Origin: Gemmata massiliana
GTDB lineage: Bacteria; Planctomycetota; Planctomycetia; Gemmatales; Gemmataceae
Reading direction: 5' to 3'
Length of the DNA stretch: 64,000 bases
Assembly (NCBI RefSeq): GCF_901538265.1
Contig: NZ_LR593886.1
Coordinates: 3,394,843 to 3,458,842 of the forward strand
Part shown: positions 8,809-17,281 of the stretch, in pieces
How the letters are laid out: every line of letters begins with the position of its first letter
How positions within the stretch are numbered: the stretch's first letter is position 1
The notes under the pieces: generated by a model
Told to the model about the DNA's origin: nothing
The model's database searches: none
Seen by the model: the letters and a program-made list of their open reading frames with translations, nothing else
Made by a program: the position numbers and the translations under genes

Positions 8809-8833
8809 CGCGGCCCGTTGAGGCCGCGCTTTT
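8809..8833 (+). terminator. Possible weak terminator after phoH
   Basis: CGCGGCC (8809-8815) pairs with GGCCGCG (8822-8828) across a 6-nt loop, followed by CTTTTC. The stem is short, so this is tentative. Confidence 0.35.
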
Positions 8834-8968
8834 CACCTGTATTATCACACCGCGCTTCGCGTGACGCGCCACGCCTTTCGACGCGATCCAGGATTAGTGC
8901 TGGTTGCCCGTGGCGGCTCGATCCCACCTGCCCGTCCGCCTGGAACAATTGACCCACGGAGGTCCGCT

Positions 8969-10153
8969 GTGATTTCCTTCACAAGTGCCAGGATGTTCGT
9001 GAGCTTGCTCGTGTTGTCGAGTTGTGCGCTCGCACGCGGGGCGGAGCCGGTGGTTCCTCTCATCGGGTACACGGAGCTGAAGACGAATCTCCCCGGTGGC
9101 CGGCACGCGAACGTCCGCACGATGCGGGCCGCGGTTGTGAAAGCCGACGGTACGGGTCGGCGCCTTGTCGCCGAAGAACTGGCGAAGGAACCCGACACCT
9201 GGACCCAGTTCGCGGGCTGGGCGCCGGACGGAAAGTCGGCGATTATTGGTGCCGGCTGGCAGTCGCCCGAGAACGCGAAGTGGGAAGAAGCAAACAAGCA
9301 GTTCCGGATGGAAGAGGGCAAGTGGAAGCTCGATTCGTGCTTGCTCGATTTCGCGTCGGGCAAGGTCACGAACGTGACGGGCGTGGACCGCGTCAGCCAC
9401 TACAACGGCGGGTTGTTCTTCCTCCCGGAGGGGCGCGGGCTGGGGTTCACGCCGCTGATTAAGGGTGTCTCGAAACCTTACCTCATGGACCTGGACGGGC
9501 GCAACAAGCGTGACGTATCGGGGAAAGGGGGCGGGTTCGCCTACGGGTACAGCGCCTCGCCGGACGGGAAGTTCATCTGCTATCACGAGAACTACCAGCT
9601 CCACGTTTCCGACGCGGACGGCGCGAACAAGAAGCACATCAAAACCGGTCACTCGTTCGATTTCGCCCCGAAGTGGGCGCCGGACGGGAAGTGGCTCCTC
9701 TTCGTGAGCGGCGAGCACTACAACTGTCACCCGCACATCGTTCGCCCGGACGGAACCGGGTTGAAGAAGCTCGCCGATCGCGGCGGGTACCGAGGGGTGA
9801 TCGAGTTCCTGGACGTGTTCGATTTCCACGGCGGGAGCAGTGACACTCCGGTGTGGTCCGTCGACGGTGCGTTGGTTTACTTCACCGCGAAGGTCGGCAA
9901 GAGCGTGGAACTGTTCCAGACGACACCCGACGGCCGGTCCACTCAACTCACCAAATCCGCGGACGGCTCTTTACACTACCACCCGCAGCCCTCGCCGGAC
10001 GGGAAGTGGATCGCTTACGGCTCGATGCGTGACGGCGTTCGCAACATTTACGTCATGAACCTTTCCGATCGAACTGAAAAGCGGATCACAGATTTGAAGG
10101 CCGGGACGGGCGCGATGTGGCCCCACTGGCAACCGATCGGCGCCGGGCGGTAA
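8969..10153 (+). CDS. Exported PD40/TolB-like beta-propeller protein
   Basis: A 394-aa secreted or periplasmic protein built of WD40-like PD40 repeats. Typical blades read SPDGKFICYH, APDGKWLLFVSG, SVDGALVYFT and SPDGKWIAYGS. Such propellers bind proteins or ligands; TolB and oligogalacturonate-lyase-like proteins share this fold, and no catalytic residues can be assigned here. I chose the GTG start at 8969 because a GGAGG (8958-8962) sits 6 nt upstream; it yields a signal peptide (MISFTSARMFVSLLVLSS, cleavage near ALARGAEP). The ATG at 8993 would shorten the signal. It lies 20 bp before the Ldh-family gene, probably one transcript. Confidence 0.82.
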   Translation: MISFTSARMFVSLLVLSSCALARGAEPVVPLIGYTELKTNLPGGRHANVRTMRAAVVKADGTGRRLVAEELAKEPDTWTQFAGWAPDGKSAIIGAGWQSPENAKWEEANKQFRMEEGKWKLDSCLLDFASGKVTNVTGVDRVSHYNGGLFFLPEGRGLGFTPLIKGVSKPYLMDLDGRNKRDVSGKGGGFAYGYSASPDGKFICYHENYQLHVSDADGANKKHIKTGHSFDFAPKWAPDGKWLLFVSGEHYNCHPHIVRPDGTGLKKLADRGGYRGVIEFLDVFDFHGGSSDTPVWSVDGALVYFTAKVGKSVELFQTTPDGRSTQLTKSADGSLHYHPQPSPDGKWIAYGSMRDGVRNIYVMNLSDRTEKRITDLKAGTGAMWPHWQPIGAGR

Positions 10154-10173
10154 GTGCTCTCCCAGGTGAAACG

Positions 10174-11247
10174 ATGTCGAATACCAGTTCCGAGATTCGC
10201 TACCGGGTAGGTGATCTGATCGAGTACGCCACCGCGCTGTTTACCGCAGCCGGAACCGACGGCGACAAACCAGCGACGATCGCTGCGGGGCTGGTCGAAG
10301 CGGACTTGCTCGGTCACACCACGCACGGCTTACAACTGGCCTCGACCTACCTCGGAGAACTGGAATCAGGAGGGATGACTTCGCGGGGCGAGCCAGAGGT
10401 TGTGGTGGATCGCGGCGCGACGGTGACCTGGGGCGGGCGCCGGCTCCCCGGCGTGTGGCTCGCAACGAAGGCAGTGGACCTCGCGGTTGAGCGTGCCTCA
10501 ACTTACGGCGTCGCAACGGTCGTTATTCGGCAGAGCCACCACATCGCGTGCTTGGCGGCGTTCCTCCAGCGCGCGACCGATCGCGGGCTGATGATTACGA
10601 TCGCCAGTTCGGACCCGGCCGTGGCCAGTGTCGCGCCGTTCGGGGGACGAAAGGCGGTGTTCACCCCGGACCCGTTCGCGGTCGGCATCCCGACCGACGG
10701 CGACCCGATCCTGATCGACATCAGCGCTTCGATTACGACGAACGGAATGGCGGGCCGACTCCGGCGCGGGGGGAAGAAGTTCCCGGGGGAGTGGGCGCTC
10801 GATGCTTCTGGCACACCGACGGATGACCCGAACGCGCTGTTCACCAATCCGCCGGGGTCGCTCCTTCCGCTCGGGGGGGCCGAATACGGGCACAAGGGCT
10901 TCGGGCTGGCACTGATGGTCGAAGCGCTGACACAGGGGTTGAGCGGATTCGGGCGTGCCGAAGCCCCGACTCAGTGGGGCGCGTCGGTATTCATCCAGGT
11001 GACCGACCCGGCCGCGTTTGGTGGACTCGATGCGTTTCGGCGCGAAACGGGATGGCTCGCGAATGCCTGTCGCGATAACCCGCCGGTTCCCGGTGTCGAG
11101 GCAGTCCGCGTGCCGGGTCAGCGCGGGTTGGCGAATAAGAAACGCGCACTGGCAGAAGGCGTCGCGCTATATCCGGGCATCATCGACGCATTGGAACCGC
11201 ACGCGACGCGGCTCCGCGTGACGCCCCCGCGCCCGATAGGGGGGTGA
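10174..11247 (+). CDS. Ldh-family (malate/L-lactate type 2) oxidoreductase
   Basis: A 357-aa NAD(P)-dependent oxidoreductase of the malate/L-lactate/L-sulfolactate dehydrogenase family, unrelated to classical Rossmann LDHs. The N-terminal LVEADLLGHTTHGLQL carries the conserved Asp and His of the family, followed by glycine-rich stretches and GGAEYGHKGFGLALMVE, a family signature. Substrate is not predictable from sequence; ureidoglycolate, malate and sulfolactate are all known for relatives. I chose ATG 10174 (MSNTSSEIRY). It is directly downstream of the PD40 gene and convergent with the DUF3634-like gene. Confidence 0.85.
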   Translation: MSNTSSEIRYRVGDLIEYATALFTAAGTDGDKPATIAAGLVEADLLGHTTHGLQLASTYLGELESGGMTSRGEPEVVVDRGATVTWGGRRLPGVWLATKAVDLAVERASTYGVATVVIRQSHHIACLAAFLQRATDRGLMITIASSDPAVASVAPFGGRKAVFTPDPFAVGIPTDGDPILIDISASITTNGMAGRLRRGGKKFPGEWALDASGTPTDDPNALFTNPPGSLLPLGGAEYGHKGFGLALMVEALTQGLSGFGRAEAPTQWGASVFIQVTDPAAFGGLDAFRRETGWLANACRDNPPVPGVEAVRVPGQRGLANKKRALAEGVALYPGIIDALEPHATRLRVTPPRPIGG

Positions 11248-11251
11248 ACCG

Positions 11252-11599
11252 TTACCGTCGCGGGCACTTGTTGCGGTTCATGCTTGCGGCCCAGCCCGAA
11301 GCGCCCCACCAGTTCCGGAGTTGTTGGCGCGCGGGCGGAGGAAAGTGGCGAGAGAAGTTCAGGCTGATGCGCCCGCCCTGGCGCACCACGCCCCACACTC
11401 GACCGGTGGCGATGCGGTGTTCGGTTGCGACTTCGTGGACCCGTTGCAAGAACGGCGAGGTTACGGTTCCCGCGGTAGAACGCACTTCTCCGCGAACGAC
11501 CGCGACCACGAAGTACGGTTCCGGCTGGGCCGCGCGCCACAACCCCCACGCGACGGCCACCGCGATTGCGAGGGCAAGCCCCTGGGCGAACAACTCCAT
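11252..11599 (-). CDS. DUF3634-like small membrane-anchored protein
   Basis: A 115-aa protein with one N-terminal membrane helix (about residues 5-22, GLALAIAVAVAWGLW) followed by a small soluble domain: VVRGEVRSTAGTVTSPFLQ, GRVWGVVRQGGRISLNFSR and PPPARQQLRNWW. This order resembles DUF3634 proteins of proteobacteria. Function unknown. It lies 76 bp downstream of dnaB on the same strand and ends four bases from the convergent Ldh-family gene. Confidence 0.6.
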   Translation of the reverse strand: MELFAQGLALAIAVAVAWGLWRAAQPEPYFVVAVVRGEVRSTAGTVTSPFLQRVHEVATEHRIATGRVWGVVRQGGRISLNFSRHFPPPARQQLRNWWGASGWAASMNRNKCPRR

Positions 11600-11675
11600 T
11601 CGTGCATCCTCTGAGCACGGGTGTGAACTGAACTCAAGAGGATGCTAAATCGAACGCACTGGGAATGCAACCGGC

Positions 11676-13058
11676 TCACAGCCCGTCGCTCATATTCACG
11701 TCGGCGATGTAGTTCTCGTAGCGGTTGTAATCCTTTCGCCACGTGAGGGTGATTTCACCTGTCGGACCGTTACGCTGTTTCGCGATGATGACTTCGAGGA
11801 CGTTGTCCTCCTGGCCGTCGAACTTGCCCGGGCGGTGCAGCATCATACAGGTGTCGGCGTCCTGTTCGATTGACCCCGATTCGCGAAGGTCGGAGAGCCG
11901 CGGTTTGTGGTCCTGGCGGTCTTCGGAGGCTCGGTTCACCTGGGCCAGTGCGATCACCGGGATGTGTAGCTCGCGCGCGAGGAACTTTAACCGGCGGCTG
12001 ATCTGCGCGACCTGCTCCTGGCGCGGGTCGCGGCGGTTCTCCGGCTCGATGAGCTGGAGGTAGTCGATGACGATGAGCTTCAGCCCACCGTCCCGTTCGT
12101 GCTTCTTCTGGAGGCGCCGGGCGCTGGCCGCGATCTGGATCATAGTGCGGCTCGGGGTGTCGTCGATGTAGAGCCTACACCGGCGCAGGATGTCGCCAGC
12201 GTCCATCAGCTTCTGGAGGTCGTCCGAGTTGAGGTGCCCCTTGCGCACGTTGTGGCTGGGCACCCGCGACTGGCAGCACAGGAGGCGCTCGGCCAGTTCG
12301 ATGCGAGCCATTTCGAGGCTGAAGAACATCACGACCGGCGATTGGCCCGTCATGGCTCCTTCCGTGATGATGTTTCGGACCATATTGAGCGCGAATGCCG
12401 TTTTTCCGACGGATGGTCGTGCGGCAATAATAACAAGCTCGGTGTTGTGCAGGCCCGCGGTCATGTTGTCGAGGTCGACGTAGCCGCTGGGCAACCCGCT
12501 GATCGCGAGGTTGTCCTGACCGATGCGCGAATCGAGCCGGTCGAACGCTTCCTTGACCACGGTCGAGAGGACGGCCGTTTCACCCACCATCCCCTGCTTC
12601 GCGACCTCCATGATCTTGCGCTCGGCCTGCGCGACCAGTTCGTCGCCCGACTGCGTGCGGTCGTAGGCGTCGCGGAGGATCTCGTTGCTGGCGTGGATCA
12701 GCCCGCGCACCATCGCCGTGTCTTTGACGAGCTTCGCGTGGTATTCGGCGTTGGCCCCGGTCGGGACCGCTTCCCACAACTCAACGAGGTACGCTTGCCC
12801 GCCCACATCTTCGAGCTGCTTGTTCTTGCGCAGTCGCTCGTACAGCAGCACGAGGTCGATGGGCTGGGCGTCGGTCGCGAGGTCGCAGAGCGCCTGATAG
12901 ATCTTCTGGTGCGCGTCGAAGTAAAAGTTGTCCGTGATGATGTGCTGCTGCACCGTCGGCAGCGTGTCCGGGTCGCGCAGGATACCACCGAGTACGCCGC
13001 GCTCGGCTTCGCGGTTCTGGGGCGGCAGACGGTCGGTTAGTTGGCTGTCGTTGGACAT
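11676..13058 (-). CDS. dnaB: Replicative DNA helicase
   Basis: A hexameric helicase that unwinds DNA at the replication fork. It is 460 aa, normal for the family. The N-terminal domain starts PPQNREAERGVLGGIL; the RecA-like domain has Walker A ARPSVGKTAFALN, MFFSLEM (H1a region), Walker B LIVIDYLQL, and the C-terminal SDLRESGSIEQDAD with an arginine-finger region. I chose ATG 13058 (MSNDSQLTDR) because upstream in-frame sequence is low-complexity and unlike DnaB. No intein is seen. The neighbour downstream is the DUF3634-like gene. Confidence 0.96.
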   Translation of the reverse strand: MSNDSQLTDRLPPQNREAERGVLGGILRDPDTLPTVQQHIITDNFYFDAHQKIYQALCDLATDAQPIDLVLLYERLRKNKQLEDVGGQAYLVELWEAVPTGANAEYHAKLVKDTAMVRGLIHASNEILRDAYDRTQSGDELVAQAERKIMEVAKQGMVGETAVLSTVVKEAFDRLDSRIGQDNLAISGLPSGYVDLDNMTAGLHNTELVIIAARPSVGKTAFALNMVRNIITEGAMTGQSPVVMFFSLEMARIELAERLLCCQSRVPSHNVRKGHLNSDDLQKLMDAGDILRRCRLYIDDTPSRTMIQIAASARRLQKKHERDGGLKLIVIDYLQLIEPENRRDPRQEQVAQISRRLKFLARELHIPVIALAQVNRASEDRQDHKPRLSDLRESGSIEQDADTCMMLHRPGKFDGQEDNVLEVIIAKQRNGPTGEITLTWRKDYNRYENYIADVNMSDGL

Positions 13059-13258
13059 TGCGAGTAGCTCACGGCTTACGGCGAATCGGGTGTGCGCGAT
13101 CGGGAACACGCACACAGGGGACAGCGCGATTGATAACGGGCGGCGCGGAAAAATGGAAGGCCGCCGCCGCGGAGTAGAGAAGGGGGTGTGACCGTGGGCG
13201 AATGGGTCGTCGGGGCGGGATCGGAAAGGACGGGATGAGCGCTTCCGCGGGCGCGCCG

Positions 13259-13666
13259 TTATTCGGCACCGAGCGCTTCGATCCGCGCCCACAGATCATC
13301 CGGAACGGGCATCACGGAAAGGCGCGCCTGTTTTACCAGTTCCCATGATGCGAACGCTTTGTCGGCTTTGATCGTGGTCAGCGACACGGGCGCCGCGAGT
13401 TGGCGGAGCGGCTTGACCGTGACCGCGACGCACTTGCCTGATGTGTCCGTGGGGTCCGGGGTCGGGTCAGCCGCCACTTCCATCACGCCCACAACGGACT
13501 TCAGTTTGCCGGTGGCGTAGAAGAAGACGAGGTCGCCCTTTTTCACTGTGCGCAGGTGCTTTTGTGCGAGCGCGTTGGTCACTCCGGTCCAGGTGGTGGA
13601 GCCGTCGTGTTCGAGGTCTGCGAAACTGTACGTTTCGGGTTCTTCTTTGAACAGCCAGCGTGCCAT
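13259..13666 (-). CDS. EVE-domain protein
   Basis: A 135-aa single-domain EVE protein (PUA-like fold, thymocyte nuclear protein 1 / YTH-related). It starts MARWLFKEEPETYSFADLE, then VTNALAQKHLRTVKKGDLVFF and YATGKLKSVVGVMEVAADP. EVE domains bind modified bases in DNA or RNA and are often fused to or near restriction systems; no restriction gene is next to this one. ATG 13666 matches the family start. It is upstream of dnaB on the same strand, 200 bp apart. Confidence 0.85.
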   Translation of the reverse strand: MARWLFKEEPETYSFADLEHDGSTTWTGVTNALAQKHLRTVKKGDLVFFYATGKLKSVVGVMEVAADPTPDPTDTSGKCVAVTVKPLRQLAAPVSLTTIKADKAFASWELVKQARLSVMPVPDDLWARIEALGAE

Positions 13667-14179
13667 GAAACGAGCGCCTCGGCGAACAAAACAGGTGTCT
13701 GAGTGCGTAGAATGGGGCGGCGTGGCCCCGGCTGTTTGCTTCTCTGTTTTGCACCACGAGTGCCGGGGCCACGTCACTTAGTTTATGAAGCGTAAAAACC
13801 TCCAGAGCCTCGTGAACGTAGGGTTTACAGGACTTCGAGAGCTGTTGCAAGGATTTGTTCTTCACGCATTCGTGTGAGGAAAACGGGAATGGCAGTGGTG
13901 GACTTCTCCCGTGGCCCAGCGTTTCCAAACAGTTTCGTCATTAGCGGCCGATTGTTAGGAATGCGATCGGCTCTTTTCGCGGTCGTGAATGGGTCGTCCG
14001 TTCTCTACCTCATCTTGCACAAAATGCCTTCGCGAGTCCGTAGGTGATCGACTCCCGTTCCACTCCACGTCTTCGGTCGAACTTGTGCGATCTTGGAACG
14101 CTCGCAAAGCACTGCGTGGGGCTGGGATATATTGCTGGTGATGGGAGCTATGTTTCTCGCACGTTCGCGAGTGCGACCT
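13667..14179. other. 513-bp divergent intergenic region with a 12-bp palindrome
   Basis: No supported gene. Close to the EVE gene, CGTGGCCCCGGC (13721-13732) and GCCGGGGCCACG (13762-13773) form a perfect 12-bp inverted repeat with a 29-nt loop. It lacks a T-tract on either side, so it is more like a REP or mRNA hairpin than a terminator. The rest holds the promoter region of the histidine kinase operon. Confidence 0.5.
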
Positions 14180-15571
14180 ATGCCGCTGCACAATTACCCC
14201 GGGCGCCTGCTCCTCGCAACGAGTGTCTCCAGCGCGCTTCTTTTGGCTACGTCCGTGGCGGTTGCCGTTTATCTCAATGCCCAACAGCTCCGAACAGCCG
14301 AGGTGCTGAACGAGAACATCGGGAGCCGGCGCGCGGCCGCCAACCTGCACGAGACGCTCGTCGATCTCGCCGCGCTCCACGAGCGGAAGGTGACGAACCT
14401 GGAGCCGCTCTTTGAACGGGTGCGGCTTCACCTCTCGGAAATCGATCGCTTGGCCGACAAAGGTGGCGAACAGGAACTCGCGCAACAGGTGACCGATAGC
14501 TTTGCCCGATACCTGTTGTTGTGCGCGCTGACTGATAGTTCTGTGGCGGCCGAGTACCTCACGACGCGCATGATTCCGGAGTGCGACCGGTTGCGCGACT
14601 TCAACGCCCTAGAGATCGAGAAATCGGAGCTCGACCACCGGACGACCCTGCGCCGGCTGACGTGGGGGTTCGTGGCGGTCGGGGTGCTCGGCTCGGCTGC
14701 CGGTCTGTTACTCGGGTACGGGTTGGCGCGCGGGTTGCGCCGGGCGATGGATTCGTTGCTGATCCGGCTTCAGGACGCTTCGGGCATGCAGGAGGTCGCG
14801 ACCGTTGAGTGGCAGCGCGACGGGCGATCCGTCCTTGACGGACCGGAGGGGCTCGCGAACCGGGTCGAACAGATCGTGCGCCAGCTCCAACAGCGGGAGC
14901 AGGACGTGCGCCGGGCGGAGCGCCTGGCCGCGGTAGGGCAACTCGCGGCCGGGGTCGCGCACGAGATCCGGAATCCGCTTACGTCTGTATTATTATTAAT
15001 TCAAATGGCGCGGTTGGACCCGGCCGCCGGCGCGCTCACGGACGCGGACTTGGCCCTCATCGACAGCGAATTGGGCCGCATCGAACAGTCCCTGAGAACG
15101 CTACTCGACTACGCGCGCCCGCCGAAACTGGAGCGCGTGAAGTGCGATCTGACCGCGGTCGCCGAGAGTGCCGTGCAGCTCGTCCGCGGGCGCGCGGGGC
15201 AGCAGGGTGTGACGGTCCGGTTCATTCCACCAGAGGCCATCACACTCGACGCGGACCCCGGCCAATTGCGCCAGGTGGTGGTTAACCTGATGCTCAACGC
15301 ACTGGACGCGATGCCGACGGGCGGTAATCTCGAACTGAACGTCGGGCGCGACGGTACCGACGCCACTCTGACCGTAACCGATACCGGGCCGGGCATCACC
15401 CCGGCCATGCTCCCCCGATTGTTCGAGCCGTTCGCGACGGGCAAGGAAACCGGGGTCGGTCTTGGGCTGGTGGTGTCGCGGCGAATTGTAGAAGATCACG
15501 GAGGGGTTCTGCACGGGTTCAATCGGCCGGTCGGTGGCGCCACGTTCGTGATGCGCTTGCCCATCGGGTAA
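14180..15571 (+). CDS. Membrane sensor histidine kinase
   Basis: Sensor kinase of an NtrB/AtoS-like two-component pair. Two membrane helices (about residues 10-32, LLLATSVSSALLLATSVAV, and about 160-187, FVAVGVLGSAAGLLLGYGL) frame a roughly 130-residue, largely helical periplasmic sensor region rich in Leu and Glu, like four-helix-bundle sensors. A HAMP-like linker leads to the H-box GVAHEIRNPL (phosphoaccepting His near residue 260), N-box NLMLNALDAMP, G1 VTDTGPGI and G2 GVGLGLVVSRR. Start is uncertain: ATGs at 14141, 14150 and 14180 are in frame; I chose 14180, just before the first helix. The regulator gene follows after 24 bp. Confidence 0.88.
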   Translation: MPLHNYPGRLLLATSVSSALLLATSVAVAVYLNAQQLRTAEVLNENIGSRRAAANLHETLVDLAALHERKVTNLEPLFERVRLHLSEIDRLADKGGEQELAQQVTDSFARYLLLCALTDSSVAAEYLTTRMIPECDRLRDFNALEIEKSELDHRTTLRRLTWGFVAVGVLGSAAGLLLGYGLARGLRRAMDSLLIRLQDASGMQEVATVEWQRDGRSVLDGPEGLANRVEQIVRQLQQREQDVRRAERLAAVGQLAAGVAHEIRNPLTSVLLLIQMARLDPAAGALTDADLALIDSELGRIEQSLRTLLDYARPPKLERVKCDLTAVAESAVQLVRGRAGQQGVTVRFIPPEAITLDADPGQLRQVVVNLMLNALDAMPTGGNLELNVGRDGTDATLTVTDTGPGITPAMLPRLFEPFATGKETGVGLGLVVSRRIVEDHGGVLHGFNRPVGGATFVMRLPIG

Positions 15572-15595
15572 GGAAACTCGTGCGGGGGACACGCG

Positions 15596-17083
15596 ATGCC
15601 ACTGCTGTTACTGATCGACGACGAACCGGCCATCCAGCACGCCTTCAAGAAGGCGTTTTATCCGCCCAACTACGAAACGCTCGCGGCTCGGACTGCGAGC
15701 GAGGGCGTGGCGCTGTTCGCGGAACGGAAGCCGGACGTGGTGGTCCTCGATGTGAACCTGCCCGATTCGTCCGGGCTGCAGACGTTCGACCGCATCAAGC
15801 AGATTGATGCCCGCACGCCGGTTATTCTGATTACCGGTCACGGGACGACCGACTTGGCGATCCAGGCCATGAAGCGCGGGGCGTTCGACTACCTGCCGAA
15901 ACCCCTCCCATTTGAACAATTGCGGGAACTGATCGGGCGCGCGGCCGAGGTGAGCCGGCTCATGAACGTCCCGGCGGTGGTGGCCGAGACCACACCGGCT
16001 CCTGCCGACGCTGACGCGCTCGTCGGTCGGTGCCCGGCGATGCACGAGGTGTACAAGGCCATCGGGCGCGTCGCGGGGACCGACGCCACGGTCCTCATCC
16101 TGGGCGACACCGGTACGGGCAAGGAACTCGTTGCTCGGGCCATCTACCAGCACGGAAATCGAGCCGATAAGCCGTTCCTGGCTGTGAACTGTGGCGCTAT
16201 CCCTGAACCGCTCCTGGAGAGCGAACTGTTCGGGCACGAAAAGGGGGCGTTTACAGGCGCGGACCGCAAGCGCATCGGTAAGTTCGAGCAGTGTACAGGT
16301 GGCACTCTGTTTCTTGATGAATTGGGCGAACTTCCGCTGCTCTCTCAGGTCAAATTACTCCGGGCCATTCAGGAGCAGCGGTTCGAGCGCGTGGGAGGAA
16401 CCGAAACCCTCCAAACCGATGTCCGCGTGATCGCGGCTACGAACGCCGATCTGGAGAAACTCGTCGCGCAGGGGCGGTTCCGCTCCGACCTGTACTTCCG
16501 GCTCAATGTGTTCACCATCGAACTCCCTTCGCTGCGGCAGCGAGGCGACGACATCGATCTCCTGACCGATTACTACCTGAACCGCTTCGCTTCGGAATTC
16601 GGCCGCCCGGTACCGATCGTGTCGCCGGAGTTCCGGGACGCGCTTCGCCGGTATCGGTGGCCTGGTAACATTCGCGAACTCCAGAGCGTCCTGAAACAGG
16701 GAATGCTCAAGATGAGCGGGGGCATCCTTCTGCCGGACGTTCTTGCGTCTTTGCAGAAAGAGGTCGCCGTTCAGCCCACGGAAACGCCCGCCGGTAACGG
16801 CTCTGCTCCGGTTCCGGTGCCCGCAGTTCCCAATCGGCCGGCGCTCGACTGGGACCAGTTTATTGCCGAGCGGTTGGATGCCGGTTCGCGGGAGTTGTAC
16901 TCGGAGTGCCTCACGGTACTCGAACGCCAACTCCTCACGCGAGTTCTGGAACGCACGGGCGGGAACCAACTGCGCGCTGCGGAGCTACTCGGCATCACAC
17001 GCGGGAGCCTGCGCCACAAGCTCCGTGCATTGGGCTTGACAATCGAGCGGAGCCTGAGCGCGGACGACGACCACGCCGATTAA
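15596..17083 (+). CDS. Sigma-54-dependent response regulator (NtrC family)
   Basis: A 495-aa transcription activator with three domains: receiver (about 1-120, phosphoacceptor Asp52 in [10 protein letters not shown]), AAA+ sigma-54 interaction domain (about 142-375, Walker [15 protein letters not shown] loop near residue 217, Walker [18 protein letters not shown]), and a C-terminal Fis-type helix-turn-helix ([21 protein letters not shown]). A Pro/Ala-rich linker separates the AAA+ domain from the HTH. It is in an operon with the histidine kinase. The RND efflux set starts 198 bp downstream and is a plausible target, by position only. Confidence 0.95.
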   Translation: MPLLLLIDDEPAIQHAFKKAFYPPNYETLAARTASEGVALFAERKPDVVVLDVNLPDSSGLQTFDRIKQIDARTPVILITGHGTTDLAIQAMKRGAFDYLPKPLPFEQLRELIGRAAEVSRLMNVPAVVAETTPAPADADALVGRCPAMHEVYKAIGRVAGTDATVLILGDTGTGKELVARAIYQHGNRADKPFLAVNCGAIPEPLLESELFGHEKGAFTGADRKRIGKFEQCTGGTLFLDELGELPLLSQVKLLRAIQEQRFERVGGTETLQTDVRVIAATNADLEKLVAQGRFRSDLYFRLNVFTIELPSLRQRGDDIDLLTDYYLNRFASEFGRPVPIVSPEFRDALRRYRWPGNIRELQSVLKQGMLKMSGGILLPDVLASLQKEVAVQPTETPAGNGSAPVPVPAVPNRPALDWDQFIAERLDAGSRELYSECLTVLERQLLTRVLERTGGNQLRAAELLGITRGSLRHKLRALGLTIERSLSADDDHAD

Positions 17084-17167
17084 GACACGCTCGTTTTTCC
17101 GGTCGTCGGTCGCTCACGCCCGGCGCGCTGCTCCTTCTTGAACAAAGTCGTTCAATTCACGCATCTC

Positions 17168-17231
17168 GTTACTGAACAGTAACTTCCGTCTTTTCTGTGC
17201 CGCGGCTTCTCGTGCGGCATGGAAATTGACT
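17168..17231 (+). promoter_or_regulatory. Palindrome and sigma-54-like box upstream of the RND genes
   Basis: GTTACTGAACAGTAAC (17168-17183) is a perfect 7-bp inverted repeat with a 2-nt centre, typical of a dimer-bound operator. Downstream, CGGCAT-N5-TTGACT (17215-17231) resembles the sigma-54 consensus TGGCAC-N5-TTGCA but has GA instead of the usual GC at -12. Together with the adjacent sigma-54 activator this suggests local control of the efflux operon. Inference only. Confidence 0.35.
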
Positions 17232-17281
17232 TAATCACTTCCACGTGATCGTGCGCATCGCTGCCGGACGGTTCACCTGGG

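Noticed and set aside
8894-9946. 350-codon open frame antisense to the PD40 gene
   Set aside because: No recognisable motif; the plus-strand propeller repeats are unambiguous.
14093-14160. Sigma-54 promoter before the histidine kinase
   Set aside because: A TATTGCTGG element is present but no GG lies at the required distance upstream.
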